Assembly (NCBI GenBank): GCA_963801985.1
Contig: CAWDGV010000004.1
Coordinates: 1 to 64,000 of the forward strand
Direction: 5' to 3'
DNA from: JABDQZ01 sp963801985
GTDB taxonomy: Bacteria > Pseudomonadota > Gammaproteobacteria > Chromatiales > Chromatiaceae
DNA length: 64,000 nucleotides
Shown here: positions 55,590 through 64,000 of the stretch, piece after piece
Numbering within the stretch: the first letter of the stretch is position 1
How the letters are laid out: every line of letters begins with the position of its first letter
Program-made: the position numbers and the translations under genes
Notes under the pieces: generated by a model
The model's input: only the letters and a program-made list of their open reading frames with translations
Told to the model about the DNA's origin: nothing
The model's database searches: none

Positions 55590-56738
55590 TTAAAATCCCA
55601 TTCCTTCAAAAAATTTCTTCACGCCATCCAGCCAGCCACTGGCATTCGGACTATGTTTGCTGCCAGGACCACCAAGAGCCTCTTCAAACTGACGCAAGAT
55701 ATCTTTCTGATTTTCTGTCAGGTTGATTGGCGTCTCTACAATCACTCGACATAAAAGATCACCATTGGTTGCGCCTCGTATGGGTTTTACACCTTTGCCA
55801 CGCATACGAAACATCTTGCCTGATTGTGTACCAGCAGGAATTTTAAGTTTCACCTTACCATCAAGTGTCGGCACTTCCATCTCGCCACCCAGTGCAGCAG
55901 TCGTAAAGGCTATCGGCACTTCGCAGAAAAGATGTTCACCTTCGCGCGAGAAAAACTCATGCTGTTTCACATTCACCTGAACATAAAGATCTCCAGGTGG
56001 CCCACCATTTTCACCCGCTTCACCTTCACCAGCAAGGCGGATTCTGTCACCGGTATCCACACCCGGTGGAATTTTCACAGAAAGGGTTTTATGTTCCTGA
56101 ACTCTGCCCTGCCCATGACAGGCACTACAGGGATCCTTGATGACTGTGCCCTTGCCATGACAGGTCGGACAGGTTTGCTGTACGGAAAAAAAGCCCTGCT
56201 GCATCCTGACCTGTCCCTGGCCGTGACAGGTGCCACAGGTTTGCGGCGAGCTGCCTTTCTTGGCACCCGTACCATTACAGGTGGTACAGCTTACAAAAGT
56301 AGGTACCCGGATTTTGACACTTTTACCTTTAACTGCGTCTTCCAATGACATTTCAAGGTTATAGCGCAGGTCTGAACCCCGGTTGGCCCTGGGGCCACCA
56401 CCCGGGCCACGAGCACCGCCGAAAATATCACTGAAAACATCGCCGAAAATATCGCTGAAGTTACCATTTCCACCACCAAAGCCACCCGGCCCGCCACCCA
56501 CTGAGGGATCAACGCCTGCATGTCCGAACTGGTCATAAGCTGCTCGCTTCTGTTCATCATTGAGGATTTCAAAAGCTTCCTTGGCTTCCTTGAACTTTTC
56601 CAATGCTTCAGTTTCTTTATCACCGGTGTTTCTATCCGGGTGATATTTCATCGCGAGGCGCTTATAGGCCTTTTTAAGCTCTGCAGCACTGGCGTTTTTA
56701 TTTACACCCAGTACTTCATAATAATCTCGTTTTGACAT
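55590..56738 (-). CDS. dnaJ: Chaperone DnaJ
   Basis: The 382-residue DnaK cochaperone has a J domain with HPD (KYHPDRNTGD, residues 32-36), a Gly/Phe-rich segment with GG-rich runs, four zinc-binding CxxCxGxG repeats (CTTCNGTG, CGTCHGQG, CPTCHGKG, CSACHGQG) and the C-terminal substrate domain. It follows dnaK by 123 bases, a gap that contains a long inverted repeat. Confidence 0.97.
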   Translation of the reverse strand: MSKRDYYEVLGVNKNASAAELKKAYKRLAMKYHPDRNTGDKETEALEKFKEAKEAFEILNDEQKRAAYDQFGHAGVDPSVGGGPGGFGGGNGNFSDIFGDVFSDIFGGARGPGGGPRANRGSDLRYNLEMSLEDAVKGKSVKIRVPTFVSCTTCNGTGAKKGSSPQTCGTCHGQGQVRMQQGFFSVQQTCPTCHGKGTVIKDPCSACHGQGRVQEHKTLSVKIPPGVDTGDRIRLAGEGEAGENGGPPGDLYVQVNVKQHEFFSREGEHLFCEVPIAFTTAALGGEMEVPTLDGKVKLKIPAGTQSGKMFRMRGKGVKPIRGATNGDLLCRVIVETPINLTENQKDILRQFEEALGGPGSKHSPNASGWLDGVKKFFEGMGF

Positions 56739-56766
56739 CAGTTATCTCAAACTATTTAAACGATTA

Positions 56767-56798
56767 GGGGTCGGGGTCGTTTGCACGACTCCGACCCC
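56767..56798. repeat. Long inverted repeat between dnaK and dnaJ
   Basis: A 14-bp inverted repeat with one mismatch (GGGGTCGG-GGTCGT / ACGACTCCGACCCC, loop TTGC) is centred in the 123-base dnaK-dnaJ gap. The G-rich GGGGTCGG-type stem is reminiscent of REP-like elements linked to tyrosine transposases. It could also modulate readthrough from dnaK to dnaJ. Confidence 0.65.
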
Positions 56799-56861
56799 AT
56801 TATCTACACATGTTATTCCTGCACATGACCCGCAGGATTTCAGCTGGTATGACGTATAGCC

Positions 56862-58790
56862 TTACTTGTCGTCTTTAACTTCTTCAAACTCGGCATCAAC
56901 AACATCATCATCGCCTGAAGACGCGTTATCACCAGATGCTTCTGCGGCAGGATCTACTGTGCCTTCACCTGGCTGCTGCGCATACATACGCTCGGCCATT
57001 TTGGCTGAAGCATCGGTCAGCGCCTTGGTTTTGGCTTCTATTGCATCCTTGTCATTGCCAGGCATAACTTCTTCAAGATCCTTGATTGCAGCTTCAATAC
57101 TGCTCTTTTCTTCAGCCTCCAGTTTATCACCCATTTCTTCCATGCTCTTTTTGGTTGCATGAATCATGGTGTCAGCCTGGTTACGAACTGTGACCAGCTC
57201 CTGGAACTTCTTGTCTTCGTCTGCATGAGACTCCGCATCCTTGATCATACGATCGACTTCATCATCACTCAGACCGGAAGAGGCCTTGATAACAATAGAC
57301 TGCTCTTTACCGGTAGCCTTGTCTTTTGCCGATACGTTCAGGATACCATTGGCATCAATATCGAAGTTAACCTCGATCTGTGGCATGCCGCGTGGTGCTG
57401 GCGGGATATCAGTCAGGTCAAAACGACCCAGTGATTTGTTCGCTGCTGCCTGCTCGCGTTCACCCTGTAACACATGCACGGTAACCGCTGTCTGGTTATC
57501 ATCAGCTGTCGAGAAAACCTGGTTCGCCTTGGTAGGAATCGTGGTGTTTTTCTCAATCAGCTTGGTCATCACACCACCCATGGTTTCGATACCCAATGAC
57601 AATGGAGTGACGTCGAGCAACAATACATCGGTTACATCACCGCCTAATACACCACCCTGTACAGCAGCACCCATGGCAACAGCTTCATCAGGATTCACAT
57701 CTTTTCTCGGAGCCTTGCCAAAGAATTTTTCGACTACTTCCTGCACTTTAGGCATACGGGTCTGACCACCCACCAGGATGACATCATCAATTTCAGAAGC
57801 TGACATGCCAGCATCTTTCAGCGCCATCTTGAGAGGCTCCAGTGTGCGCTGAATCAGCTCGTCAACCAGGCCTTCCAGGTTTGCACGGGTCATCTTGATG
57901 TTCAGGTGCTTGGGACCTGAGGCATCTGCCGTAATGTATGGCAGGTTAATATCAGTCTGTTGGCTGGAAGACAGTTCAATCTTGGCCTTTTCAGCACCTT
58001 CTTTCAGACGCTGCAAAGCCAGTGGATCATTTCGCAGATCAACACCCTGGTCTTTCTTGAATTCGTTTACCAGGTAATCAATGATGCGCATATCGAAGTC
58101 TTCACCACCCAGGAACGTGTCACCGTTGGTAGACAGCACTTCGAACTGGTGTTCGCCATCAATTTCTGCAATTTCGATAATGGAAATATCGAATGTGCCA
58201 CCACCCAGGTCAAATACCGCGATTGTGTGGTCACCACGGGATTTATCCATACCGTACGCAAGTGCGGCAGCTGTTGGTTCGTTAATAATACGTTTTACAT
58301 CCAGGCCAGCGATCTTACCCGCATCCTTGGTTGCCTGGCGCTGGGAATCATTGAAGTAAGCCGGTACGGTGATTACCGCTTCAGTGACAGACTCACCGAG
58401 GTATTCTTCTGCGGTTTTCTTCATCTTCTGAAGCACCTTGGCAGAAATTTCAGGTGGCGCCATTTTGTTGCCGCCCGCTTCAACCCATGCATCGCCATTG
58501 TCAGCCTTGACAATTTTATATGGAACCATATCGGCGTCACGTTTGACCACATCATCGTCAAAACGACGACCGATCAGGCGTTTAATGGCAAAAAGCGTGT
58601 TGGCCGGGTTGGTTACCGCCTGACGCTTTGCACTCTGACCGACCAGGATTTCGCCATCATTAGCGTAAGCAATGATAGATGGCGTTGTGCGGTCGCCTTC
58701 ACTGTTTTCAATGACTTTGGGCTTATCACCTTCCATCACTGCGACACAGGAGTTGGTTGTACCCAGGTCAATACCAATTATTTTGCCCAT
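56862..58790 (-). CDS. dnaK: Chaperone DnaK (Hsp70)
   Basis: The 642-residue Hsp70 ATPase starts MGKIIGIDLGTTNSCVAVME. Further motifs are IINEPTAAALAYG, DLGGGTFDIS, ILVGGQTRMP and the substrate-binding domain near 385-505, followed by the helical lid. The acidic C-terminus ends DDVVDAEFEEVKDD, matching the E. coli EEVKD end. It has its own sigma-32-type promoter in the grpE-dnaK gap. Confidence 0.98.
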   Translation of the reverse strand: MGKIIGIDLGTTNSCVAVMEGDKPKVIENSEGDRTTPSIIAYANDGEILVGQSAKRQAVTNPANTLFAIKRLIGRRFDDDVVKRDADMVPYKIVKADNGDAWVEAGGNKMAPPEISAKVLQKMKKTAEEYLGESVTEAVITVPAYFNDSQRQATKDAGKIAGLDVKRIINEPTAAALAYGMDKSRGDHTIAVFDLGGGTFDISIIEIAEIDGEHQFEVLSTNGDTFLGGEDFDMRIIDYLVNEFKKDQGVDLRNDPLALQRLKEGAEKAKIELSSSQQTDINLPYITADASGPKHLNIKMTRANLEGLVDELIQRTLEPLKMALKDAGMSASEIDDVILVGGQTRMPKVQEVVEKFFGKAPRKDVNPDEAVAMGAAVQGGVLGGDVTDVLLLDVTPLSLGIETMGGVMTKLIEKNTTIPTKANQVFSTADDNQTAVTVHVLQGEREQAAANKSLGRFDLTDIPPAPRGMPQIEVNFDIDANGILNVSAKDKATGKEQSIVIKASSGLSDDEVDRMIKDAESHADEDKKFQELVTVRNQADTMIHATKKSMEEMGDKLEAEEKSSIEAAIKDLEEVMPGNDKDAIEAKTKALTDASAKMAERMYAQQPGEGTVDPAAEASGDNASSGDDDVVDAEFEEVKDDK

Positions 58791-58839
58791 TTTGTTTTCT
58801 CCGAATAAAAAATCTGTTGCAAATCAGTAACTGCTTTCT

Positions 58840-58867
58840 AAATGGGGTAAAGCCCTGTCTTTTCAAG
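58840..58867 (-). promoter_or_regulatory. Sigma-32 promoter for dnaK-dnaJ-dapB
   Basis: Read on the minus strand, CTTGAAA (58867-58861) and CCCCATTT (58847-58840) are separated by 13 bases, matching the RpoH consensus CTTGAAA-N13-CCCCATNT exactly. It lies about 50 bases before the dnaK ATG at 58790. Confidence 0.93.
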
Positions 58868-58900
58868 CAGTTTTTTCATTTTTTTGTCTAAATTCTGTAA

Positions 58901-59524
58901 TTAGCCTGCTGCCTGCGACACCATGACCATGGCCGGACGCACCAGGCGGTCATTCAAGGTATAGCCTTTCTGGATCACCGCAATAACCGTGTTAGGTTCA
59001 ACCTCGTCACTGGGCTGCATCGCCATCGCCTGGTGGAATTCAGGATTGAAGGGTTCACCTTGTGGATTAATTTCCTGAATACCGAACTTGTTCATCACGT
59101 CAGTCAGCAATTTGAGTGTCAATTCTGTGCCTTCGATGATTTTTGCCAGGTCAGCACCCTCTTCATTACCGGCACTGATTCCCAGTTCCATGCTGTCGCG
59201 CACAGGCAGCAGCTCATTAACAAACTTATCGATTGCATATTTGTGTGCATTCTCGAGTTCGCGGGCATGTCGTTTTTTCAGGTTATCCGTTTCAGCCCTC
59301 ATGCGGATGACCATTTCCCAGTGCTCATCAGCCTTTGATCTTGCGTCTTCCAACATCAAATGCAGTTTCTCTGGCGCTATATCGTGAAACTCACCTGCTT
59401 CGTCTGATGGCTGTTCATCTCCGGCTGCTGCAGCTCCCGTGGTTACCTGCTCGTCAGCCTGTGAATTATCGTTGTCCAGCCGGCTCTCTTCAGCTGCCTC
59501 CGGAATGTCTTTTTCCTGTTCCAT
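58901..59524 (-). CDS. grpE: Nucleotide exchange factor GrpE
   Basis: The 207-residue DnaK cofactor has an acidic, Gln/Ala-rich N-terminal tail of about 55 residues, a long coiled-coil helix (MVIRMRAETDNLKKRHAREL) and the C-terminal beta domain with the signature HQAMAMQPSDEVEPNTVIAV. Its position between hrcA and dnaK is conserved in HrcA-containing bacteria. Confidence 0.95.
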   Translation of the reverse strand: MEQEKDIPEAAEESRLDNDNSQADEQVTTGAAAAGDEQPSDEAGEFHDIAPEKLHLMLEDARSKADEHWEMVIRMRAETDNLKKRHARELENAHKYAIDKFVNELLPVRDSMELGISAGNEEGADLAKIIEGTELTLKLLTDVMNKFGIQEINPQGEPFNPEFHQAMAMQPSDEVEPNTVIAVIQKGYTLNDRLVRPAMVMVSQAAG

Positions 59525-59574
59525 TAAAACCTCAAGAATGTTTTATAAGATATTGAAATACAATTATTTATTGC

Positions 59575-59592
59575 GATCGATTTCAATCGATC
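59575..59592. repeat. Perfect inverted repeat between hrcA and grpE
   Basis: GATCGATT-TC-AATCGATC is an 8-bp perfect dyad in the 98-base hrcA-grpE gap. It is not CIRCE (different sequence and spacing). It could bind a regulator or fold as a small hairpin. Confidence 0.55.
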
Positions 59593-59622
59593 ACATAAAG
59601 AATGAAAGCTATATGGGGGCAG

Positions 59623-60675
59623 TTACTGATGTTTCAAGGCCGAACCCAGTAATTTTGCCGTGATATCCACAATTGGAATAACACGGTCATAGGCCATTCT
59701 GGTTGGGCCAATAACACCCAATACGCCGGCAACCTGGTTGTCCAGCTCATAAGAGGCTGTCACAACACTGCAGTTACCCAGCGTTTCGTATCCGGACTCT
59801 TCTCCGATAAAAATCTGCACGCCGTCTGCATCCATGGCGCGATCCAACAAGTGTAAAATCTGGCTTTTTTCGGCAAAAGCGTCAAACAGTTTACGCATAT
59901 TTTCAATGTTACCAAGGTCATCGAAATCCATCAGGTTTGTCTGTCCGGCCAACACATAGTCACCTTCTGATTCACTGACATCGAATACCTTGTTAGCAAT
60001 ATTCAGCGCATCGGTCATCAGCTCATCCATGCGATTCTTGGTGTTTTCCAGCTCACTGAGCAGGTTGGCCCTGATCGATTCCAGTGGCCTGCCGGCGAAA
60101 GTCTGGTTCAGGAAATTGGCGGCCTGCTCCAGCTGACTGGGCGTATAAGCGCTCTGGGTTTCAATGATTTTGTTATGCACATCACCTTCGCTACTCACCA
60201 GGATGGTCAGCACACGGTTACCGGACAGTGGTAAAAACTCAATCTGACGGTAAGCTACCTGACGGTAACGCGGCATCATGACCACGCCCGCCATATGCGT
60301 CATGCTCGAAAGCAGGCTGGATGCCGACTGCACAAGATTACGCGGGTCAGCATCTGTGACAAATTGCGACTCCAACTGGCCGATTTCCATGCGCTCAAGA
60401 GGCTTGAGTGTCAGCAGGGAATCCACAAAAATCCGGTAACCTGAGCTGGTCGGTATTCTGCCTGCCGAGGTGTGAGGGGAGTTAACCAGTCCAAGCTCCT
60501 CAAGGTCGGACATGACATTGCGGATCGTTGCAGGGCTCAGGTCTATTCCCGCATCTTTTGCCAGCGTGCGCGAGCCCACAGGCTGACCTTCGCGAATATA
60601 GCGCTCAATCAATACCTTGAGAAAATGCTGGGCACGTTCGTTAACGTCTAGTTGTTTAAGGTTTTTTTGGGTCAC
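59623..60675 (-). CDS. hrcA: Heat-inducible transcription repressor HrcA
   Basis: The 350-residue repressor binds CIRCE operators and is released when GroEL is titrated. The N-terminal winged helix is visible (RAQHFLKVLIERYIREGQPV, LAKDAGIDLSPATIRNVMSD). The later GAF-like domain includes SSEGDVHNKII, and the dimerisation region follows. First gene of hrcA-grpE; dnaK has an additional promoter. HrcA with RpoH in one genome points to dual control, uncommon in enterics but found in other gammaproteobacteria. Confidence 0.96.
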   Translation of the reverse strand: MTQKNLKQLDVNERAQHFLKVLIERYIREGQPVGSRTLAKDAGIDLSPATIRNVMSDLEELGLVNSPHTSAGRIPTSSGYRIFVDSLLTLKPLERMEIGQLESQFVTDADPRNLVQSASSLLSSMTHMAGVVMMPRYRQVAYRQIEFLPLSGNRVLTILVSSEGDVHNKIIETQSAYTPSQLEQAANFLNQTFAGRPLESIRANLLSELENTKNRMDELMTDALNIANKVFDVSESEGDYVLAGQTNLMDFDDLGNIENMRKLFDAFAEKSQILHLLDRAMDADGVQIFIGEESGYETLGNCSVVTASYELDNQVAGVLGVIGPTRMAYDRVIPIVDITAKLLGSALKHQ

Positions 60676-60695
60676 TTAAAATGCATACTTCAAAA

Positions 60696-60722
60696 ATGGC
60701 ACTCACAATCCAGGAGTGCTAA
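60696..60722 (-). promoter_or_regulatory. CIRCE operator (HrcA-binding site)
   Basis: On the minus strand TTAGCACTC-N9-GAGTGCCAT: the upstream half matches the CIRCE consensus completely and the downstream half at seven of nine positions, with the correct 9-base spacer. It lies between the hrcA promoter and ATG, so HrcA would repress its own operon. Confidence 0.93.
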
Positions 60723-60731
60723 CAGGAAAAT

Positions 60732-60760
60732 ATTATGGAAATCTGTCTGAAATGAGTCAA
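60732..60760 (-). promoter_or_regulatory. Sigma-70-type promoter of hrcA-grpE
   Basis: On the minus strand TTGACT (60760-60755) and CATAAT (60737-60732) are separated by 17 bases, each matching the housekeeping consensus at five of six positions. CIRCE begins nine bases downstream of the -10 box, overlapping the expected transcription start. Confidence 0.85.
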
Positions 60761-60830
60761 GCTTTAATAAATCCATTTCAAAAAATCATGCTAGTGATAT
60801 CAAAATTTTCACCTTTTCCAGTCGTCTTCT

Positions 60831-61460
60831 ATGCTGATGATTATCCCGGCAATCCTGCAGTCGGCTGAAGACATGGAATTTCCTGATGATAATCTCGAAG
60901 AGAAAATTGCGGCCGTAAACGAGGGTGAATTGCAATTTATTACGCCAGAGCCCGGAAAACCTGTCCACTGGCACCAGAATAAGATAACCATTAGCGACAC
61001 CGGACTGCTGGATGGCTGGATAGAACTCGTTCAATGCCATGAGCATCTGGACCCAATCTCTGCTATCGACATCCGTTTTAATGCAGGAAAAATTCGCAAT
61101 CTGGAAATACTGTCCAGCAGGAATATAGAAACAATCCGTATAAACGGCCATATCGTGGAACTGGCTGAAGTCAAAGCAGACGCCAGATTCTGTCTGAAGG
61201 CCGACAGCCTTGCTTTAATTCGTACCGCCCCAAAAACACTGCAATTGCAAAATGGTCCTTTTATGCGTCAATTCCTGGATGGCTTTTATCCAATGCAGGT
61301 TACCATGGAGGTAAACTGGCCTTCCGATAAACTGACATTAAGCAGTTATTCCCCCGACCCGGGAGAATCAGGCAACGTAGAAATCACAGAAAACAGCATC
61401 AACTGGACCGGTTTTTTTGAAGGGCGCCTGTTTACCTTATTTGCATTTACTGAAAAATAG
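60831..61460 (+). CDS. Hypothetical exported protein
   Basis: The 209-residue protein has a hydrophobic N-terminus (MLMIIPAILQSAED) that looks like the tail of a signal peptide, but no basic n-region precedes it. The sequence just upstream in another frame reads KIFTFSSRLL, so a one-base slip near 60828 may have cut off the real start; no Shine-Dalgarno is seen before 60831. The mature part is beta-rich (residues 35-209) with no recognised domain. It is divergent from hrcA. Confidence 0.55.
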   Translation: MLMIIPAILQSAEDMEFPDDNLEEKIAAVNEGELQFITPEPGKPVHWHQNKITISDTGLLDGWIELVQCHEHLDPISAIDIRFNAGKIRNLEILSSRNIETIRINGHIVELAEVKADARFCLKADSLALIRTAPKTLQLQNGPFMRQFLDGFYPMQVTMEVNWPSDKLTLSSYSPDPGESGNVEITENSINWTGFFEGRLFTLFAFTEK

Positions 61461-61558
61461 CGTTCCGGTATGCCGGAGTTCCAACTCAGGTTGGCTGAAT
61501 AACAACCGCATGATAACTTTGAATCATCACTTTTAAAGGTTAGAAATAGAATCCAACC

Positions 61559-62434
61559 ATGAACTTCAAGAAAATCGGCATCGTCGGAAAAGACAGCGAG
61601 AGCACGCTCAACACACTGAAGCAGCTGGTTGATTACTTACAGCAAAAACAGCTCAGCGTATATCTTGAAGAAAAAACCGCCCGTAATCTTTCCAGGGAGA
61701 ATATCGAAGCCCTCTCCCTGGATGAATTGTGCCTTGAAAGTGATCTTGTTGTTGTCGTTGGTGGTGATGGCACTTTGCTGGCCACGGCAAGAACAGCGGT
61801 GTTAGATGACACCCCCATTCTCGGAATCAACCTGGGTCGGCTCGGTTTTCTGGTGGATATCTCTCCGCTTGAAATGATCGCATCCCTGGACAAGATTTTT
61901 TCAGGAAATTATGAAATTGATAGCAGGTCACTGCTGCGGGTAAAAATTGAAGCGCATCAGGAACCCTTTCTTGCGTTTAATGATGTCGTTATCCACAAGT
62001 GGAATACTGCTCGACTGATTGAATTTGAAACTTTTATCAACGATCAATTCGTAGAAAGGCAAAGATCGGATGGGCTGATCATTGCAACACCTACCGGTTC
62101 TACAGCTTATGCCCTGTCTGGTGGTGGTCCGCTGATTCACCCCGGCCTGGATGCCTTTGCGCTTGTCCCAATCTGCCCGCACACTCTCAGCAATCGTCCT
62201 ATCGTGGTTGGCGCCGGTTCAAAAATTGAAGTCCGGGTCTGTGGCAATACCCCTATGGAGCATATTCGGGTCACTTGTGATGGTCAGGACAGCCTGCCGC
62301 TGCTCAGCAGTGAGCAAAGCATTTATGTTGAAAGACACGACAAAAGCATCCGCTTGATTCACCCTCCAGGACACGATTACTACCAGATCCTGCGGACCAA
62401 GCTGGGTTGGGGAAAAAATCACACCAACGGGTAA
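61559..62434 (+). CDS. nadK: NAD kinase
   Basis: The 291-residue enzyme phosphorylates NAD to NADP. Signature motifs are VVGGDGTLLATAR near residue 65, ILGINLGRLGFLVDI, and TPTGSTAYALSGGGP near residue 180. The conserved Asp in GGDG is present. Length is normal (E. coli 292). It is followed after eight bases by recN, as in many gammaproteobacteria. Confidence 0.97.
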   Translation: MNFKKIGIVGKDSESTLNTLKQLVDYLQQKQLSVYLEEKTARNLSRENIEALSLDELCLESDLVVVVGGDGTLLATARTAVLDDTPILGINLGRLGFLVDISPLEMIASLDKIFSGNYEIDSRSLLRVKIEAHQEPFLAFNDVVIHKWNTARLIEFETFINDQFVERQRSDGLIIATPTGSTAYALSGGGPLIHPGLDAFALVPICPHTLSNRPIVVGAGSKIEVRVCGNTPMEHIRVTCDGQDSLPLLSSEQSIYVERHDKSIRLIHPPGHDYYQILRTKLGWGKNHTNG

Positions 62435-62442
62435 CCAAAAGC

Positions 62443-64000
62443 ATGCTGACGTCGATTTCAATCAAAAACCTGGCCATTGTTGATGAGCTCCACCTGGAAC
62501 TCTCAACTGGAATGACAGCACTTACCGGTGAAACTGGAGCTGGCAAGTCAATTCTTATCGATGCACTGGGACTTGCGTTAGGCGAAAAAGCTGACAAAGG
62601 CATGATCCGTACTGAATGCGCCAAGGCTGAGATTACCGCTGTTTTCGACTTTACCGATTTACCGGAAGCCAGCGCGTGGCTCGCACAACATGAGCTGGAT
62701 GAAGGCCACGAATGTCATTTGCGCCGGGTCATTACCCGGGACAATCGTTCCAAGGCATTCATCAACGGTACACCTTCACCGCTCAAGTTGTTACAGTCTA
62801 TCGGCAATCTCCTGATTGAAATTCATGGACAACATGCCCACCAGCGCCTGTTAAAAACAGCTTTTCAATTAAGCAGTCTCGATCAATATGCCAATCATTC
62901 TGCCTTAGTGGAAATAACCAACCAGTCTTTTACTGACTGGCAAGCGGCCAAGTCCAGCCATGAGCAGTTGCAACAGGATGAACATGACAGAGCATCCCGG
63001 CTTGAACTACTGCAATTTCAGTTTCAGGAACTCAGCCAACTCAATCTCCAACCCGGCGAAACCGAGCAACTTGAAACAAATTTTAAAACACTCAGTAATG
63101 CTGACCGGTTAATTCAGGGCTGTTTTGAAATTTCCAACGCGCTATATGAGGACGACCAGGCCGCCCACAGCATGATATCGTCCCTGCAAAACAAGCTGAC
63201 TCAGCTTAGCGAGCTTAACCCCGCCCTGCACAGCAATATTGAATTACTCGAAAGTGCCCTGATCAACATCCAGGAATGCAGCGATGCATTGCGCCATTTT
63301 GCTGATTCACTCGAAACTGACAGCCAGTCTCTGACTGAAATTGAGTTCAGACTTCAAAGCATTTATGAATTCTCTCGAAAGTATCGACTTACCCCTGAAG
63401 CATTATGTGAAAAAACCAGTGACATAAAAAATGAAATTGAAACATTGCAAGGTGCTGATGAACAACTGCAGGAGCTCGAAAACCAGGTCAGGAAAAACCG
63501 CGAAAAATTCTTAAAAAATGCAGATGCTCTGTATCAGTCACGACTTCAGGCCGCAGCAACACTGCAACAAAATGCGGTGGAGTTACTGAAGTCCCTGTCA
63601 ATGCCGGAAGTCAGGTTTGTCATTGATATCCAGAAACTATCTGAAGACAAGGCCACTCGGTTTGGCCTCGACAGCGTTGAGTTCCTGGTCACAACCAATC
63701 CAGGACAACCACCAGCACCCTTGAAAAAAGTTGCCTCCGGCGGTGAATTATCCCGTATCAGCCTGGCAATACAGGTTGCCACAATGAGCAATATGAATGT
63801 GCCTACCTTGATATTCGACGAGGTTGATGTGGGTATTGGTGGCGGAACCGCAGAAATTGTTGGCCGATTATTAAGAAAACTGGGTTCAAACCAGCAGGCT
63901 TTATGTGTCACCCACCTGCCACAGGTGGCAGCACAAGCCCATAATCATTTAAAAGTTGAGAAACACCAGACAGCTGACTCAACTTCGACCAGCATTTCAG
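62443..64000 (+). CDS. recN: DNA repair protein RecN, 3' end outside window
   Basis: This is an SMC-like ATPase acting early in double-strand break repair. The start is ATG 62443; the frame is open to the end of the window (about 519 codons of the usual 550). Walker A is GETGAGKS near residue 30. Coiled-coil arms follow (residues about 155-370), and the C-terminal head shows the signature ASGGELSRISLA and Walker B LIFDEVDVGIGG, then CVTHLPQVAA. No LexA box was recognised upstream. Only the last residues are missing. Confidence 0.95.
   Translation, partial: MLTSISIKNLAIVDELHLELSTGMTALTGETGAGKSILIDALGLALGEKADKGMIRTECAKAEITAVFDFTDLPEASAWLAQHELDEGHECHLRRVITRDNRSKAFINGTPSPLKLLQSIGNLLIEIHGQHAHQRLLKTAFQLSSLDQYANHSALVEITNQSFTDWQAAKSSHEQLQQDEHDRASRLELLQFQFQELSQLNLQPGETEQLETNFKTLSNADRLIQGCFEISNALYEDDQAAHSMISSLQNKLTQLSELNPALHSNIELLESALINIQECSDALRHFADSLETDSQSLTEIEFRLQSIYEFSRKYRLTPEALCEKTSDIKNEIETLQGADEQLQELENQVRKNREKFLKNADALYQSRLQAAATLQQNAVELLKSLSMPEVRFVIDIQKLSEDKATRFGLDSVEFLVTTNPGQPPAPLKKVASGGELSRISLAIQVATMSNMNVPTLIFDEVDVGIGGGTAEIVGRLLRKLGSNQQALCVTHLPQVAAQAHNHLKVEKHQTADSTSTSIS

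Overview
This 64 kb window is chromosomal DNA from a gammaproteobacterium. The gene orders min(C-D-E), dnaX-ybaB-recR, rluC/rne, scpA-scpB-rluB, gacA/uvrY-uvrC-pgsA and hrcA-grpE-dnaK-dnaJ-dapB, together with sigma-32, sigma-54 and CIRCE-type control sites, fit that class. A secreted Gly/Trp/Tyr-rich protein resembling sulfur globule proteins hints, weakly, at a sulfur-oxidising lineage. I see no rRNA or tRNA genes, CRISPR arrays, transposases or prophage genes.

Region 1 (1-2618) is the frame-shattered remains, or a badly sequenced copy, of a large secreted protein ending in FG-GAP/VCBS repeats. It is read from the minus strand and runs off the left edge. Region 2 (2651-22087) is one long minus-strand surface-polysaccharide cluster. 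It starts with a UDP-ManNAc3NAcA-type sugar pathway (WlbA/WbpB dehydrogenase, WbpD acetyltransferase, WbpE aminotransferase, WbpI-like 2-epimerase). An ABC exporter (Wzm/Wzt) follows, then a methyltransferase with a C-terminal coiled coil, a second UDP-GlcNAc 2-epimerase and four glycosyltransferases. It also holds a transglutaminase-like lipoprotein overlapping an alpha-toroid protein, an AsnB-type amidotransferase and an SDR-like protein, and ends at a hairpin terminator. The logic matches ABC-transporter-dependent O-antigen or capsule assembly with a modified chain end, but several domains are unusual.

Region 3 (22288-30905) carries a YugP-like peptidase, sixA, pgsA, uvrC, a family-5 uracil-DNA glycosylase, a GacA/UvrY response regulator, mobA and ppk1 (five frame breaks). 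Several short interspersed repeat families lie between them. Region 4 (31000-43727) holds minCDE, hinT, recR, ybaB, dnaX, the sulfur-globule-like gene, sppA, a HAD phosphatase, rluC, rne (RNase E), a low-molecular-weight phosphatase and a cold-shock protein. Region 5 (43826-54762) holds a sigma-54-linked diguanylate cyclase, rluB, scpB, scpA, trpS (with a probable Fe-S cysteine motif), an M50 protease, a YciO-type protein, a PHP phosphoesterase, and a plus-strand set with yciB, yciI and a parvulin. Region 6 (54786-64000) is dapB-dnaJ-dnaK-grpE-hrcA, with CIRCE at hrcA and a sigma-32 promoter at dnaK. An exported unknown, nadK and the start of recN complete the window.

Single-base frame breaks occur in at least seven otherwise well-conserved genes, all left of 31 kb except possibly two small cases. 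They cluster sharply, so they probably reflect local sequence error, but real decay of individual genes cannot be excluded from one sequence.
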